Positions 1-6,730 of a DNA stretch of 13,010 bases are shown here, piece after piece. A model generated the notes under the pieces. That model was not told where the DNA came from, did not search any database, and worked only from the letters and a program-made list of their open reading frames with translations. Location: positions 1 to 13,010 of the forward strand of contig JAFAHP010000446.1 in the NCBI GenBank assembly GCA_019237175.1, read 5' to 3'. Both the position numbers and the translations under genes were made by a program. Position 1 is the first letter of the stretch. Every line of letters begins with the position of its first letter. The stretch comes from Alphaproteobacteria bacterium. GTDB taxonomy: Bacteria > Pseudomonadota > Alphaproteobacteria > ATCC43930 > CGMCC-115725.

Positions 1-486
1 AAACACGAGATCGTAGCCGAAGGCACCGTAAAACCCAAGATGCTGGTCCTCGCTGGCGTGGAACAAATCGATCAAAGCACGTAGCAGCGAAAACACCGAG
101 GGCTGACGGCTACGCAGTTCCTCCGGGAACCGTTCGTCGGTCTGGGCTACTTCCCCCTTGACCAAGTCGGGGTCAATGCGATCGAAGCGCACCGCCGGTA
201 AATTCGACAGAGATGCTGTGGCCGCTCTCAACAAGGTCCGCCCACGAGGGTTCAAAGACTCGACCGCAAACCTTCGCCCTTGGGCGGTAAAAACGAGCGG
301 TGGGTCCACAAAGCCCATATCCCAGCGCGTGTAGCGGCCGGGGAACTCGAAGCTAGACGAAAGCAGGACGCCACGGCGTTCGTCGAGCCTCTGAGCAAGT
401 GCATAACCGGCGGGTTGATATTCTTGGTCGCAAATCTCGCGGGCGACGTGCATGCCACCTTTTGTGGTGTAACGGGAAATCTCCAT
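1..486 (-). CDS. trpE: Anthranilate synthase, fused TrpE(G) type, 5' part (runs off left edge)
   Basis: The first 162 codons are present and open to the window edge; the 3' end lies outside. Anthranilate synthase converts chorismate and glutamine to anthranilate, the first committed step of tryptophan synthesis in the cytosol. The N-terminus carries the stretch VLLSSSFEFPGRYTRWDMGF (about residues 40-59), which I recognise from the fused TrpE-TrpG proteins of rhizobia and Azospirillum; this region belongs to the Trp feedback-binding part of component I. LGFYGAFGYDLVF at the edge also fits TrpE. The ATG is preceded by AAGGAGGG at 492-499 with a 5-base spacer, which fixes the start. The gene is preceded by a leader peptide and attenuator. 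Whether the glutamine amidotransferase domain is really fused cannot be seen here; that part is inferred from similarity of the N-terminus. Confidence 0.85.
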   Translation of the reverse strand, partial: MEISRYTTKGGMHVAREICDQEYQPAGYALAQRLDERRGVLLSSSFEFPGRYTRWDMGFVDPPLVFTAQGRRFAVESLNPRGRTLLRAATASLSNLPAVRFDRIDPDLVKGEVAQTDERFPEELRSRQPSVFSLLRALIDLFHASEDQHLGFYGAFGYDLVF

Positions 487-545
487 GCGAACCCTCCTTA
501 CGGGGCCGCTACCGAAGATCCGGGAGGTTCGCTCTGATGATGAAA

Positions 546-569
546 GCCGCCCGGGTTTCCCGAGGCGAC
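546..569 (-). terminator. trp attenuator terminator (3:4 stem)
   Basis: In the transcript (minus strand) GTCGCCTCGGG, AAA, CCCGGGCGGC folds into a 10-bp GC-rich stem with one bulged C and a three-base loop, followed by a short CTTTC run at 541-546. It lies between the Trp leader peptide and trpE, about 60 bases before the trpE ATG. The U-run is weak (three U), so termination may be partial. The left half of this stem can instead pair with 593-601, giving the antiterminator. Confidence 0.65.
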
Positions 570-601
570 CTTGATCGAGAAAGTCAAACGATGGCCGCCC
601 G
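561..601 (-). promoter_or_regulatory. trp attenuator antiterminator (2:3 pairing)
   Basis: Segment 2, CGGGCGGCC (593-601), can pair with segment 3, GGTCGCCTCG (561-570), over nine positions with one bulged C and two G-U pairs. Segment 3 is the same strand that forms the left arm of the terminator, so the two folds exclude each other. Segment 2 also lies just after the leader stop codon and takes part in a CCGTG/CACGG hairpin across the stop codon, the usual 1:2 pause structure. Ribosome stalling at the Trp codons would free segment 2 and favour trpE expression. Confidence 0.55.
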
Positions 602-603
602 TG

Positions 604-651
604 TCACACGGCCCGCCGCCAAACTGCTGTGCACGACATCCACCAAACCAT
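604..651 (-). CDS. trpL: trp leader peptide, 15 aa with three Trp codons
   Basis: A short reading frame ATG to TGA encodes MVWWMSCTAVWRRAV, with Trp at 3, 4 and 11. Three Trp in fifteen residues directly upstream of trpE, followed by mutually exclusive stem-loops, is the standard arrangement of a transcription-attenuation leader. Trp-rich leaders of this type are known before trpE(G) in Sinorhizobium and relatives, where the leader transcript begins at or next to its AUG. No clear Shine-Dalgarno sequence is visible before this ATG, which agrees with a leaderless message. The sequence differs from the Sinorhizobium peptide, whose Trp residues are contiguous. It was not among longer open frames because of its size. 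A GTG three codons upstream is an alternative start. Confidence 0.7.
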   Translation of the reverse strand: MVWWMSCTAVWRRAV

Positions 652-660
652 GGCCGCCAC

Positions 661-688
661 CGTTAGCAGATCGTCTGCGGCGCCGCAA
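661..688 (-). promoter_or_regulatory. Possible trpL-trpE promoter
   Basis: On the minus strand TTGCGG (683-688) and CTAACG (661-666) are separated by 16 bases. The second box ends nine bases before the leader ATG, so transcription would begin at about the A of the start codon. The -35 box matches well for a housekeeping promoter, the -10 box only moderately. The call rests mainly on position, and on the precedent of leaderless trpL messages in rhizobia. Confidence 0.3.
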
Positions 689-739
689 TCCTTTCGCAAA
701 GCGGCCCCGATCCCGTCCATTAGACGTCATGTTCCCGGG

Positions 740-812
740 CTGAGGCTCGGCGGTCCGCCCTTTCGTGCGGTAGTAAGCGAGGGTTGCTCGGACGGGCCGA
801 GCCGAGCCTCAG
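740..812 (+). repeat. 12-bp inverted repeat upstream of the IS110 remnant
   Basis: CTGAGGCTCGGC (740-751) and GCCGAGCCTCAG (801-812) are perfect inverted copies 49 bases apart; GCCC (757-760) and GGGC (794-797) can extend the fold inward. The right arm ends 16 bases before the transposase ATG. IS110-family elements carry a non-coding end upstream of the recombinase, and in several members it encodes a structured bridge RNA. This could be what remains of that end. It could also be an ordinary regulatory hairpin. Confidence 0.4.
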
Positions 813-828
813 GCACGGAGGACGGACC

Positions 829-1395
829 ATGTGGGATTATAATGAAGTCTTTGTCGCATTTGACATTGGCAAGAGGAAGCACGCGGTTGCGATCGCCGAG
901 GGTGGTCGTGCGGGTGACGTCCGATTCGTCGCCGAGATCGAGAATAGCCCAGCGACAATTGCGAAGATGATCAAGAAGTTAGCAGGTCGCTATGAGCGGC
1001 TGCATGTATGCTACGAAGCGGGTCCCACGGGCTATGGGCTGTATCGCCAGATCCGGGAGCTGGGTCATGACGGCATGGTGATCGCCCGGCCCCGATCCCA
1101 CAGCGGCCCGGTGAGCGCGTCAAGACCAACCGGCGCGACGCGGTTAGGCTTGCCCGGCTGCATCGGGCTGGCGAGCTGACCCGGGTTTGGGTGCCTGATG
1201 CGATCCACGAAGCTATCCGAGATCTGGTCCGGGCGCGTGAAGCTGCGGCCGGTGGTCGTCGCCGCGATCGCGCGCGAGGTCGCCGCCTTCTTGTGGGCGA
1301 TCGGCCACGCGGTCGCGCCGGCGTCAGCCACGCCAACCAAAACCCGGCCGCACAGGCCCGGGGGCGGAGCCGCGGTGCGGAACTCCCGGCGCTAA
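829..1395 (+). pseudogene. Broken IS110-family transposase (frameshift plus internal deletion)
   Basis: The ATG at 829 follows GGAGGA and opens a frame with the IS110 N-terminal RuvC-like (DEDD) domain: AFDIGKRKHAVAI (D12) and LHVCYEAGPTGYGLYRQ (E63). Near 1086-1095 the frame breaks: one missing base in a C-rich run moves the conserved continuation GERVKTNRRDAVRLARLH into the third frame, from 1110. That frame runs through VWVPDAIHEAIRDLVRAREA and then, at 1237-1247 (GTGAAGCTGCG), jumps to typical C-terminal sequence RPVVVAAIAREVAAFLWAIG read back in the first frame, ending at TAA 1393-1395. The central part and most of the C-terminal domain with its catalytic serine, roughly half of a usual 340-400 residue protein, is gone. 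The element cannot make an active recombinase. IS110 family is secure; the subgroup is not. Confidence 0.85.
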
Positions 1396-1572
1396 CTATG
1401 TGGCCAGGCCTTCGCTTGATGCCCTTCCTTTAAACCGAGGAAAACCCCGAGACGAAACACGGAAGGCACGTACTCAAACCGCGTATAAGAGCTTGATCAA
1501 ACCGTCGTCTCTGCTCCGCCTCGGGCCCTGTGCAGCCTCTGAGAACCCTAAAACTGCTCACCAACAAAGAGC

Positions 1573-1592
1573 AGAGCGGCTACCTGCGCTCT
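1573..1592 (-). terminator. Weak candidate terminator downstream of phaC
   Basis: AGAGCG (1573-1578) and CGCTCT (1587-1592) form a six-base stem with an eight-base loop. In the phaC transcript direction it is followed by GCTCTTTG, a short U-rich stretch. It lies 36 bases past the phaC stop codon. No better hairpin was seen in 1396-1627, which otherwise holds nothing recognisable beyond the end of the IS110 remnant. Confidence 0.25.
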
Positions 1593-1627
1593 TCTCCCTT
1601 GACCGGGAACATAAGAGTTAACCCTCG

Positions 1628-3463
1628 TCAGTCAGCCGCGCGCACTTTGACGTATGAACCTGGAGCGTCCTCAATTGGCTTCAGCTTACCCTCGCCTGGC
1701 AGCCGCGCCTGCACTTCGCCGCCAGCATATGTCGCGATCCAGCGCTCCCACAACGGCCACCACGAATCTGGGTACTCGGTTGCTGAAGCGAGCCATTCTT
1801 CCGGCGTCGGCGGATTCTCAGCATTTTCCCAATGACCGTACTTGCCGCCAGGTGGATTGACGACGCCAGCGATGTGGCCAGACGCCGACAACACGAATTT
1901 GACCGGTCCTTTGTAGAGCCTGGTGCCGGCATAGGTCGAACGCCAGGGTGCGATGTGGTCTTCGCGCGTAGACAAGATGAAGGCGGGCGTCCTGATCTTG
2001 CCGAGATCGATTGGCACCCCGCCGAGGGATATGCCGCCCGGTTTCACGAGCAGGTTCTCCTGGTACATGTTGCGCAGGTAAAAGCTGTGCATCGCCGCCG
2101 GCATGCGCGTCGAATCAGCGTTCCAATACAAAAGGTCGAACGGAAATGGCAACTTGCCGAGCAAATAATTGTTGACCACGAATGACCAGATCAGGTCGTT
2201 GGCGCGCAACATACTGAACGTCGTCGCCATGTCGCGGCCTTCGAGATACCCTTTGGCGTTCATCCGGTCCTCAAGGTCGGCGAGCTGCTCCTCGTCGATG
2301 AACACCGAAAGCTCGCCAGCTTCGGTGAAATCGACCATCGTGACAAAAAAGGTGGCGCTTTTGATCCGATTGTCACGCTTGGCCGCCATATAGGCGAGCG
2401 TGCAGGCGAGCAATGTGCCCCCGAGGCAATAACCGATGACGTTGGCCTCGCTTTCCCCGGTCGCATCAGCGATTGCCTCTAAGGCGGCGAGCGGGCCCTC
2501 GCGCATATAATCGGCAAAGGTCTTTGCGGCGAGATGTTCGTCCGGGTTGACCCACGAAATCACAAAAACTGTGTGATTTTGCTCCACGGCCCACCGTATA
2601 AATGAATTGTTCGGCCGCAGATCGAGAATATAGAATTTGTTGATCCATGGGGGGATTATCAACAGTGGTCGCCGCTTTACCTTTTCGGTAGTCGGCGCGT
2701 ATTGGATCAATTGCATTAGGTCGTTCTGATACACGACCTTCCCCGGTGTCACACCAATGTTTTCGCCAATGCGGAAGGCAGCCATGTCAGTCATTCGGAT
2801 GGCAAGCCGGCCTTTGCCGCGTTCGAGATCATCGAGCAGGTTCTTCAGCCCGTTGACCAGGTTCTCGCCGCGGCTTTCAATCGTGGCGCGCAACACCTCC
2901 GGATTGGTCATCAGAAAATTCGACGGGGCAAGCGCATCCACGAATTGCCGTGTGTAGAAGTCGATTTTGCGCGCCTTGCGCTCATCGATGCCTTCCACTT
3001 CGCGGACCGTGCTTTGCAGCCAGCGCGCCGTCAGCAAGTAGCTCTGCTTGATGAAGTCGAAGAGTGTATTGTCTTCCCAGGCAATATCGCGAAAACGGCG
3101 ATCGCCCTGCGCCGGTTCGATTAGCGCTTCGGCGTCGCCGCCGAAAAAACGTTGTGTCGTGCGCTGCCACAATGTCATGTAATCGTTCCAAAGTGACAGC
3201 TGCGCTTGAATAACCCGCGACGGATCCGAAATCATCCGCGCTGTCAATTCGAAGAACGCAGCACCGATCGCGAGCGGGCTCGCCATACCGATTCCCTCCT
3301 CGACCGGCTGGCGCCTCAGAAATTCGGCTACCAGTTGCTGGCTTTTCTCGGCGATCTGGGCGATATCGCGACCAAGTCCTTCCCCATCGGGAAACCCGTC
3401 GCTGGCTTTCGGCTTTTTTTCAGCTCCTCTTTTCCCGGGTTTCGCCCGGCGATGGTCGCTCAT
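1628..3463 (-). CDS. phaC: Class I poly(3-hydroxyalkanoate) synthase
   Basis: A 611-residue protein of the usual class I PhaC length. It polymerises (R)-3-hydroxyacyl-CoA into polyester storage granules and acts at the granule surface. The N-terminal half has the PhaC N-terminal domain, with FELTARMISDPSRVIQAQ near 71-88. The C-terminal half is an alpha/beta hydrolase: the lipase-like box GYCLGG places the nucleophile at Cys346, with Asp502 in STREDHIAPW and His530 in SASGHIAGVVNPP. All three catalytic residues are therefore present. PPWINKFYILDLRP (about 271-284) is a strong family marker. The first 30 residues are rich in Lys and Glu and probably disordered. The ATG is preceded by AGGA about eight bases upstream. 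No phaA, phaB, phaR or phasin gene lies within the window, so the gene stands alone here, facing the end of the IS110 remnant. Confidence 0.96.
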   Translation of the reverse strand: MSDHRRAKPGKRGAEKKPKASDGFPDGEGLGRDIAQIAEKSQQLVAEFLRRQPVEEGIGMASPLAIGAAFFELTARMISDPSRVIQAQLSLWNDYMTLWQRTTQRFFGGDAEALIEPAQGDRRFRDIAWEDNTLFDFIKQSYLLTARWLQSTVREVEGIDERKARKIDFYTRQFVDALAPSNFLMTNPEVLRATIESRGENLVNGLKNLLDDLERGKGRLAIRMTDMAAFRIGENIGVTPGKVVYQNDLMQLIQYAPTTEKVKRRPLLIIPPWINKFYILDLRPNNSFIRWAVEQNHTVFVISWVNPDEHLAAKTFADYMREGPLAALEAIADATGESEANVIGYCLGGTLLACTLAYMAAKRDNRIKSATFFVTMVDFTEAGELSVFIDEEQLADLEDRMNAKGYLEGRDMATTFSMLRANDLIWSFVVNNYLLGKLPFPFDLLYWNADSTRMPAAMHSFYLRNMYQENLLVKPGGISLGGVPIDLGKIRTPAFILSTREDHIAPWRSTYAGTRLYKGPVKFVLSASGHIAGVVNPPGGKYGHWENAENPPTPEEWLASATEYPDSWWPLWERWIATYAGGEVQARLPGEGKLKPIEDAPGSYVKVRAAD

Positions 3464-3532
3464 CGTCGATTCCTAGCCCTCATACCGGCCGCGATCGCCC
3501 GCTGAAGAATAGGCGCGAAGGGAACGACCGGC

Positions 3533-3545
3533 TTGTTGCATTGCC
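3533..3545 (-). promoter_or_regulatory. TGCA-containing site upstream of phaC (possible PhaR-type operator)
   Basis: TTGTTGCATTGCC lies about 70 bases before the phaC start, in the 218-base region shared with the divergent lipoprotein gene. Alphaproteobacterial PhaR/AniA regulators bind TGC-rich sites near pha genes, and this motif resembles such sites from memory. There is no second copy beside it. Treat it as a candidate only; no confident promoter boxes could be assigned in 3464-3681. Confidence 0.15.
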
Positions 3546-3681
3546 ATGTGTGCGATCAAATGTAGTGACGCATAGGGTTCGATCTAATACACCAGCGGAC
3601 AGCGAAAAGTGCAGCCGGCGGCAGATTGCGGTCAGCGTACGCCACGGCTCAAGGTTCGGCCCACGGGTCGGTGGTATCGCC

Positions 3682-4896
3682 ATGGTCATTTACGAAAATC
3701 GTTTTTGCCGCTGGAGCGCCTGTGCGACAATGGGCTTGGTGTCAAACGTGTTGCTGCTGTTGGGAATTGGCGGGTGCAACCCGATCAACACCTATCGCAA
3801 CTGGATCGGGGTCAGCGCCAACGATCCCAACCCTGAGAGGACGCCGAACACCAAGAATCTGGCGGTGGGGGAGGCGGGAACCTACCCGAATCTCGCGACC
3901 GTCCCGCCACCACCGAGCCGGGCGCTGACCACCGCCGAACTCGACAAGCTGACCCAAAACCTGATCGCGGATCGGGCGAACGCCAAATACACCAGCGAGC
4001 ACCTGCAGGCTCAATTCGACGAAGCTATCGCGCCGCCCTCCCCACCCCCATCGGCTATGGCCGTAGGCGAAGCGAAGGCTGTCGCATCGAGTTCCGCTGC
4101 GACCACCTCCACCGTTCTTGCAACCGGCCCCTCGGCAGCAGCGACGCCTGCAGCGGGTGGGCCCGGTGCAGCCCCGGGCGCGGCGCTTGCGTCCAACAGG
4201 GGGGCGGTCTCGACGCCCTCTGCGGCGGCTGCGCCGGCCCCCGTAGGGCCCCGCAAGTCCGGGCAAACCCCCGAACCGGGACCGCTGGAGTCGAGTCTAC
4301 GATCCCCTGAGATCGCCTCACTGCCGCAGCCCGAGCAGTACCGGCCGGGACCGCCGACACCGCCTGAGCTGTCAGTACCGGCGGGCGCGAAGACTCCAAA
4401 CGCCACTGCCCCGGGAGCGCATCTACCGGCGCCCGCGGCGCCCGAGCCGATACCGGCGGCGATCGGATCTGCTCAATTCCAGCCGGCGCCCTCGCCGCCT
4501 CAGCTGGCGCCGGCGGCCCCGGTCCGCGTCGCGACGGCTGCAGGGCCCGGCAGAGCGACGAAACCGTCGCCACCATCGCTCAACTTTGAGAAGGTCGCCG
4601 ACGTCGCTTTTCCCGACAACGGCGCGACCCTAAGCGACGCCGATCGTCAAGCGCTCGATAAGATCGCGGCCCGCTACCACGCCAAGCCCGGTCTCGTACG
4701 GGTCGTCGGATTCGCTGGTGTCAGCGGGGGTGCCGCCGAGCAATTGACCGGCTATCGCACGGCGCTCGACCGCGCCCAGGCGGTCGCCGACGGCCTCGCC
4801 AAGGCGGGCATTCCGGCGAACAAGATCCAAACCGAAGCCGCCCCGGCGGGCAGCACTCCCGGTCAGGGGCACGCCGAGATTCTATTTCAGCAGTAA
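3682..4896 (+). CDS. Putative lipoprotein with Pro/Ala-rich linker and OmpA-like C-terminal domain
   Basis: About 404 residues from the chosen ATG. The N-terminus has an Arg-containing stretch, a hydrophobic run VSNVLLLLGIGG and a Cys at residue 32 in a lipobox-like IGGC, suggesting export and lipid anchoring. Residues of about 45-120 hold a modest conserved-looking segment (NPINTYRNWIGVSANDPNPE). About 130-320 is low-complexity Ala/Pro/Gly, likely an extended linker. The last 75 residues (VADVAFPDNGATLSDADRQA to the end) follow the OmpA-like pattern: a beta strand, LSDADRQALDKIAARY, LVRVVGFAG, then YRTALDRAQAVADGLAKAGI. The Asp normally found in the peptidoglycan-binding loop is not obvious, while the RA-like Arg is kept. 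The open frame extends to 3541, but the upstream residues look non-signal-like; starting at 3682 exposes the signal peptide. A later ATG at 3730 would also keep the lipobox. Function unknown; envelope tethering is an inference. Confidence 0.7.
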   Translation: MVIYENRFCRWSACATMGLVSNVLLLLGIGGCNPINTYRNWIGVSANDPNPERTPNTKNLAVGEAGTYPNLATVPPPPSRALTTAELDKLTQNLIADRANAKYTSEHLQAQFDEAIAPPSPPPSAMAVGEAKAVASSSAATTSTVLATGPSAAATPAAGGPGAAPGAALASNRGAVSTPSAAAAPAPVGPRKSGQTPEPGPLESSLRSPEIASLPQPEQYRPGPPTPPELSVPAGAKTPNATAPGAHLPAPAAPEPIPAAIGSAQFQPAPSPPQLAPAAPVRVATAAGPGRATKPSPPSLNFEKVADVAFPDNGATLSDADRQALDKIAARYHAKPGLVRVVGFAGVSGGAAEQLTGYRTALDRAQAVADGLAKAGIPANKIQTEAAPAGSTPGQGHAEILFQQ

Positions 4897-4903
4897 CCTC
4901 GAT

Positions 4904-4934
4904 TTCGCTTCGATCCCGCACCGGTTCGCTTCGA
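4904..4934. repeat. 10-bp direct repeat, 21-bp period, before hom
   Basis: TTCGCTTCGA occurs at 4904-4913 and again at 4925-4934, 21 bases apart, which puts both copies on the same face of the helix. The second copy also starts a short inverted repeat TTCGA-AAATTA-TCGAA ending at 4945. It sits just after the lipoprotein stop codon and about 110 bases before hom. It could be a regulator site, but this is not supported by any known motif. Confidence 0.3.
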
Positions 4935-5006
4935 AAATTATCGAAACTTTGATGCACGCGAGCTACAACGCGACAGGGGCCTCGCCCTTGCGTGGGCCTC
5001 GCGCCC

Positions 5007-5025
5007 GCCCGAACGCCTTTCGGGC
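5007..5025 (+). other. Stem-loop in the hom leader or lipoprotein trailer
   Basis: GCCCGAA (5007-5013) and TTCGGGC (5019-5025) form a perfect seven-base stem with a five-base loop. It ends 21 bases before the hom GTG. No U-run follows, so it is a poor intrinsic terminator; it could instead affect translation of hom. A short direct repeat GGGCCTCG (4977-4984, 4994-5001) lies just upstream. Confidence 0.4.
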
Positions 5026-5046
5026 TCGTCGCTGCGGGGTTGTTCT

Positions 5047-6339
5047 GTGAAGCCGCCGTTGAAGATTGCGGTTGCCGGGCTTGGCACGGTGGGTGCCGGT
5101 ACCGTTCGATTACTCCAGGATCAGGCCGAGGTGTTGGCTGAACGCAGCGGCCACCGGCTCGTCGTAACTGCGGTTTCGGCACGCGATCGACGTCGCGACC
5201 GCGGCGTCGAGCTGTCGGCGGCGCGATGGTACGAAGATGCAGCGGCTATGGCCGCCGATCCGGAGATTGATGTCGTGGTCGAGCTGATCGGCGGCGCGGA
5301 CGGGATTGCGGCGCGCGTCGTAGAGACCGCCCTCGCCCACGGCAAACACATCGTTACCGCCAACAAAGCGCTGATGGCGCATCATGGGACCCGGCTTGCC
5401 GCGGATGCCGAAGAACGGGGGCTGGCTCTGTCGTTCGAGGCTGCGGTTGCCGGCGGCATTCCTGTGATCAAGACATTGCGCGAAGGCCTCGCCGGCAACC
5501 GTCTGCGGCGCGTGTACGGCATCCTGAACGGCACATCGAACTATATTCTGACAACAATGCGCGAGGGCGGCCGCGAATTCGCCGAGGTATTGGCAGAGGC
5601 GCAAAAGCTTGGCTACGCCGAAGCCGACCCGAGCTTCGACATTGACGGTGTCGACGCGGCGCACAAGCTTGCGATTTTGGCGAGTGTCGGTTTTGGCCGC
5701 CCGGTCGATCTCGCCGGGGTCTATACCGAAGGCATCCGTCACGTTTCACGCCTCGACATCGATTTCGCCGAGGAGCTCGGTTTCCGGATCAAACTCCTCG
5801 GCATCGCGCGCTTGACCGACAGTGGGCTCGAGCAGCGGGTTCACCCGTGCATGGTGCCCCGGGCGACGCCGATTGCGGCGGTCGAGGGTGCCTATAATGC
5901 GGTCGTCGCCGAGGGCGATTTTGTCGGCCGGGTCGTGCTAGAGGGGCGTGGCGCCGGCGCGTTTCCGACGGCCTCGGCGGTCGCCGCCGATCTTGTCGAC
6001 ATTGCCGCCGGACGCCGAGTCTTCCCGTTTGGGATCCCGGCCGCCGATTTGCGCGACATTCCCGGGGTCGCTATCGAATGCCACCAGAGCGCCTATTACA
6101 TCCGGCTGATGGTGGTCGATCAGCCCGGCGTCATCGCTGATGTCGCCGCGGCGTTGCGCGACGAGCAAGTGTCGCTCGAATCGATGATCCAACGCGGCCG
6201 TGCTCCCGGCGAGGCGGTGCCGGTCGTCTTGACGACCCACCTGACCGTCGAGGCGGCGATGCGCCGCGCACTCGCGCGGATCGAGACGCTCGACACGGTG
6301 CTCGAACCGCCGCGCTTGATCCGCATCGAAGACTTCTAA
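5047..6339 (+). CDS. hom: Homoserine dehydrogenase with C-terminal ACT domain
   Basis: A 430-residue protein of normal length for the ACT-containing class. It reduces aspartate semialdehyde to homoserine with NAD(P)H, the branch point to threonine, methionine and isoleucine, in the cytosol. IAVAGLGTVGAGTV (7-20) is the dinucleotide-binding loop. TANKALM holds Lys107. NGTSNYILTTM (161-171) and the run EADPSFDIDGVDAAHK match the family; Glu192, Asp203 and Lys207 keep the spacing of the catalytic Glu, Asp and Lys described for the yeast enzyme. Residues of about 350-425 (YYIRLMVVDQPGVIADVAAAL) form an ACT domain, usually linked to threonine feedback inhibition. The start is a GTG; no nearer ATG exists, and upstream GGGG is a weak ribosome site. 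In many alphaproteobacteria an aminotransferase gene precedes hom and glpX follows; neither is here. Confidence 0.96.
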   Translation: MKPPLKIAVAGLGTVGAGTVRLLQDQAEVLAERSGHRLVVTAVSARDRRRDRGVELSAARWYEDAAAMAADPEIDVVVELIGGADGIAARVVETALAHGKHIVTANKALMAHHGTRLAADAEERGLALSFEAAVAGGIPVIKTLREGLAGNRLRRVYGILNGTSNYILTTMREGGREFAEVLAEAQKLGYAEADPSFDIDGVDAAHKLAILASVGFGRPVDLAGVYTEGIRHVSRLDIDFAEELGFRIKLLGIARLTDSGLEQRVHPCMVPRATPIAAVEGAYNAVVAEGDFVGRVVLEGRGAGAFPTASAVAADLVDIAAGRRVFPFGIPAADLRDIPGVAIECHQSAYYIRLMVVDQPGVIADVAAALRDEQVSLESMIQRGRAPGEAVPVVLTTHLTVEAAMRRALARIETLDTVLEPPRLIRIEDF

Positions 6340-6730
6340 CGCCAGCGGTGGACGACAGGTTTCGACGTCACTCGCCCGTGGCGCGCAAAGAAGCGAAGCC
6401 AATAGGCCAGCGAGGCAGAACAAAAGTCCGGCGGATATTACTTTTCAGCCGAACCCACCATCAGTGAGGCCCGCCCTTGGCCGGCCTGAGGATCGGGACA
6501 ACCTGGAGGATCCTGCGAAGCGTATCGCCAAATTGTTCGGGACGCGATCCGCGTAAGCCATCTCGGCCAGCGACCTCTGTGCCGCACACAAAGGCTGGAC
6601 ACGACCGCAATCGACCGGAACGGTTTTTCGATCCCCATGTTTGGCGAGGCGGGGCCGTCCACACGTAGGTCCCTGACCTTCGTCTGAGGAATGAGGAGTC
6701 ACTGCGAACTTCTGTTTCGGAGGTTTACGT
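6340..6730. other. Gene-free stretch between hom and uppP
   Basis: About 390 bases between two convergent genes. Short frames of 60-85 residues exist on both strands, but none has a good ribosome site, recognisable motif or the codon pattern of its neighbours. I see no clear terminator with a U-run for hom or uppP, no tRNA fold and no repeat. It may hold decayed coding sequence, which I cannot identify. Confidence 0.5.

Noticed and set aside
280..970. Plus-strand open frames of 85-114 residues across the trpE start and leader
   Set aside because: They oppose trpE and its attenuator, have no ribosome site and show no recognisable protein motif; they arise from high GC content.
3742..4576. Long minus-strand frames (130-174 residues) inside the lipoprotein gene
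   Set aside because: They are antisense to the Pro/Ala-rich linker, whose GC-rich repeats keep all frames open. Composition is Arg/Gly-rich without motifs.
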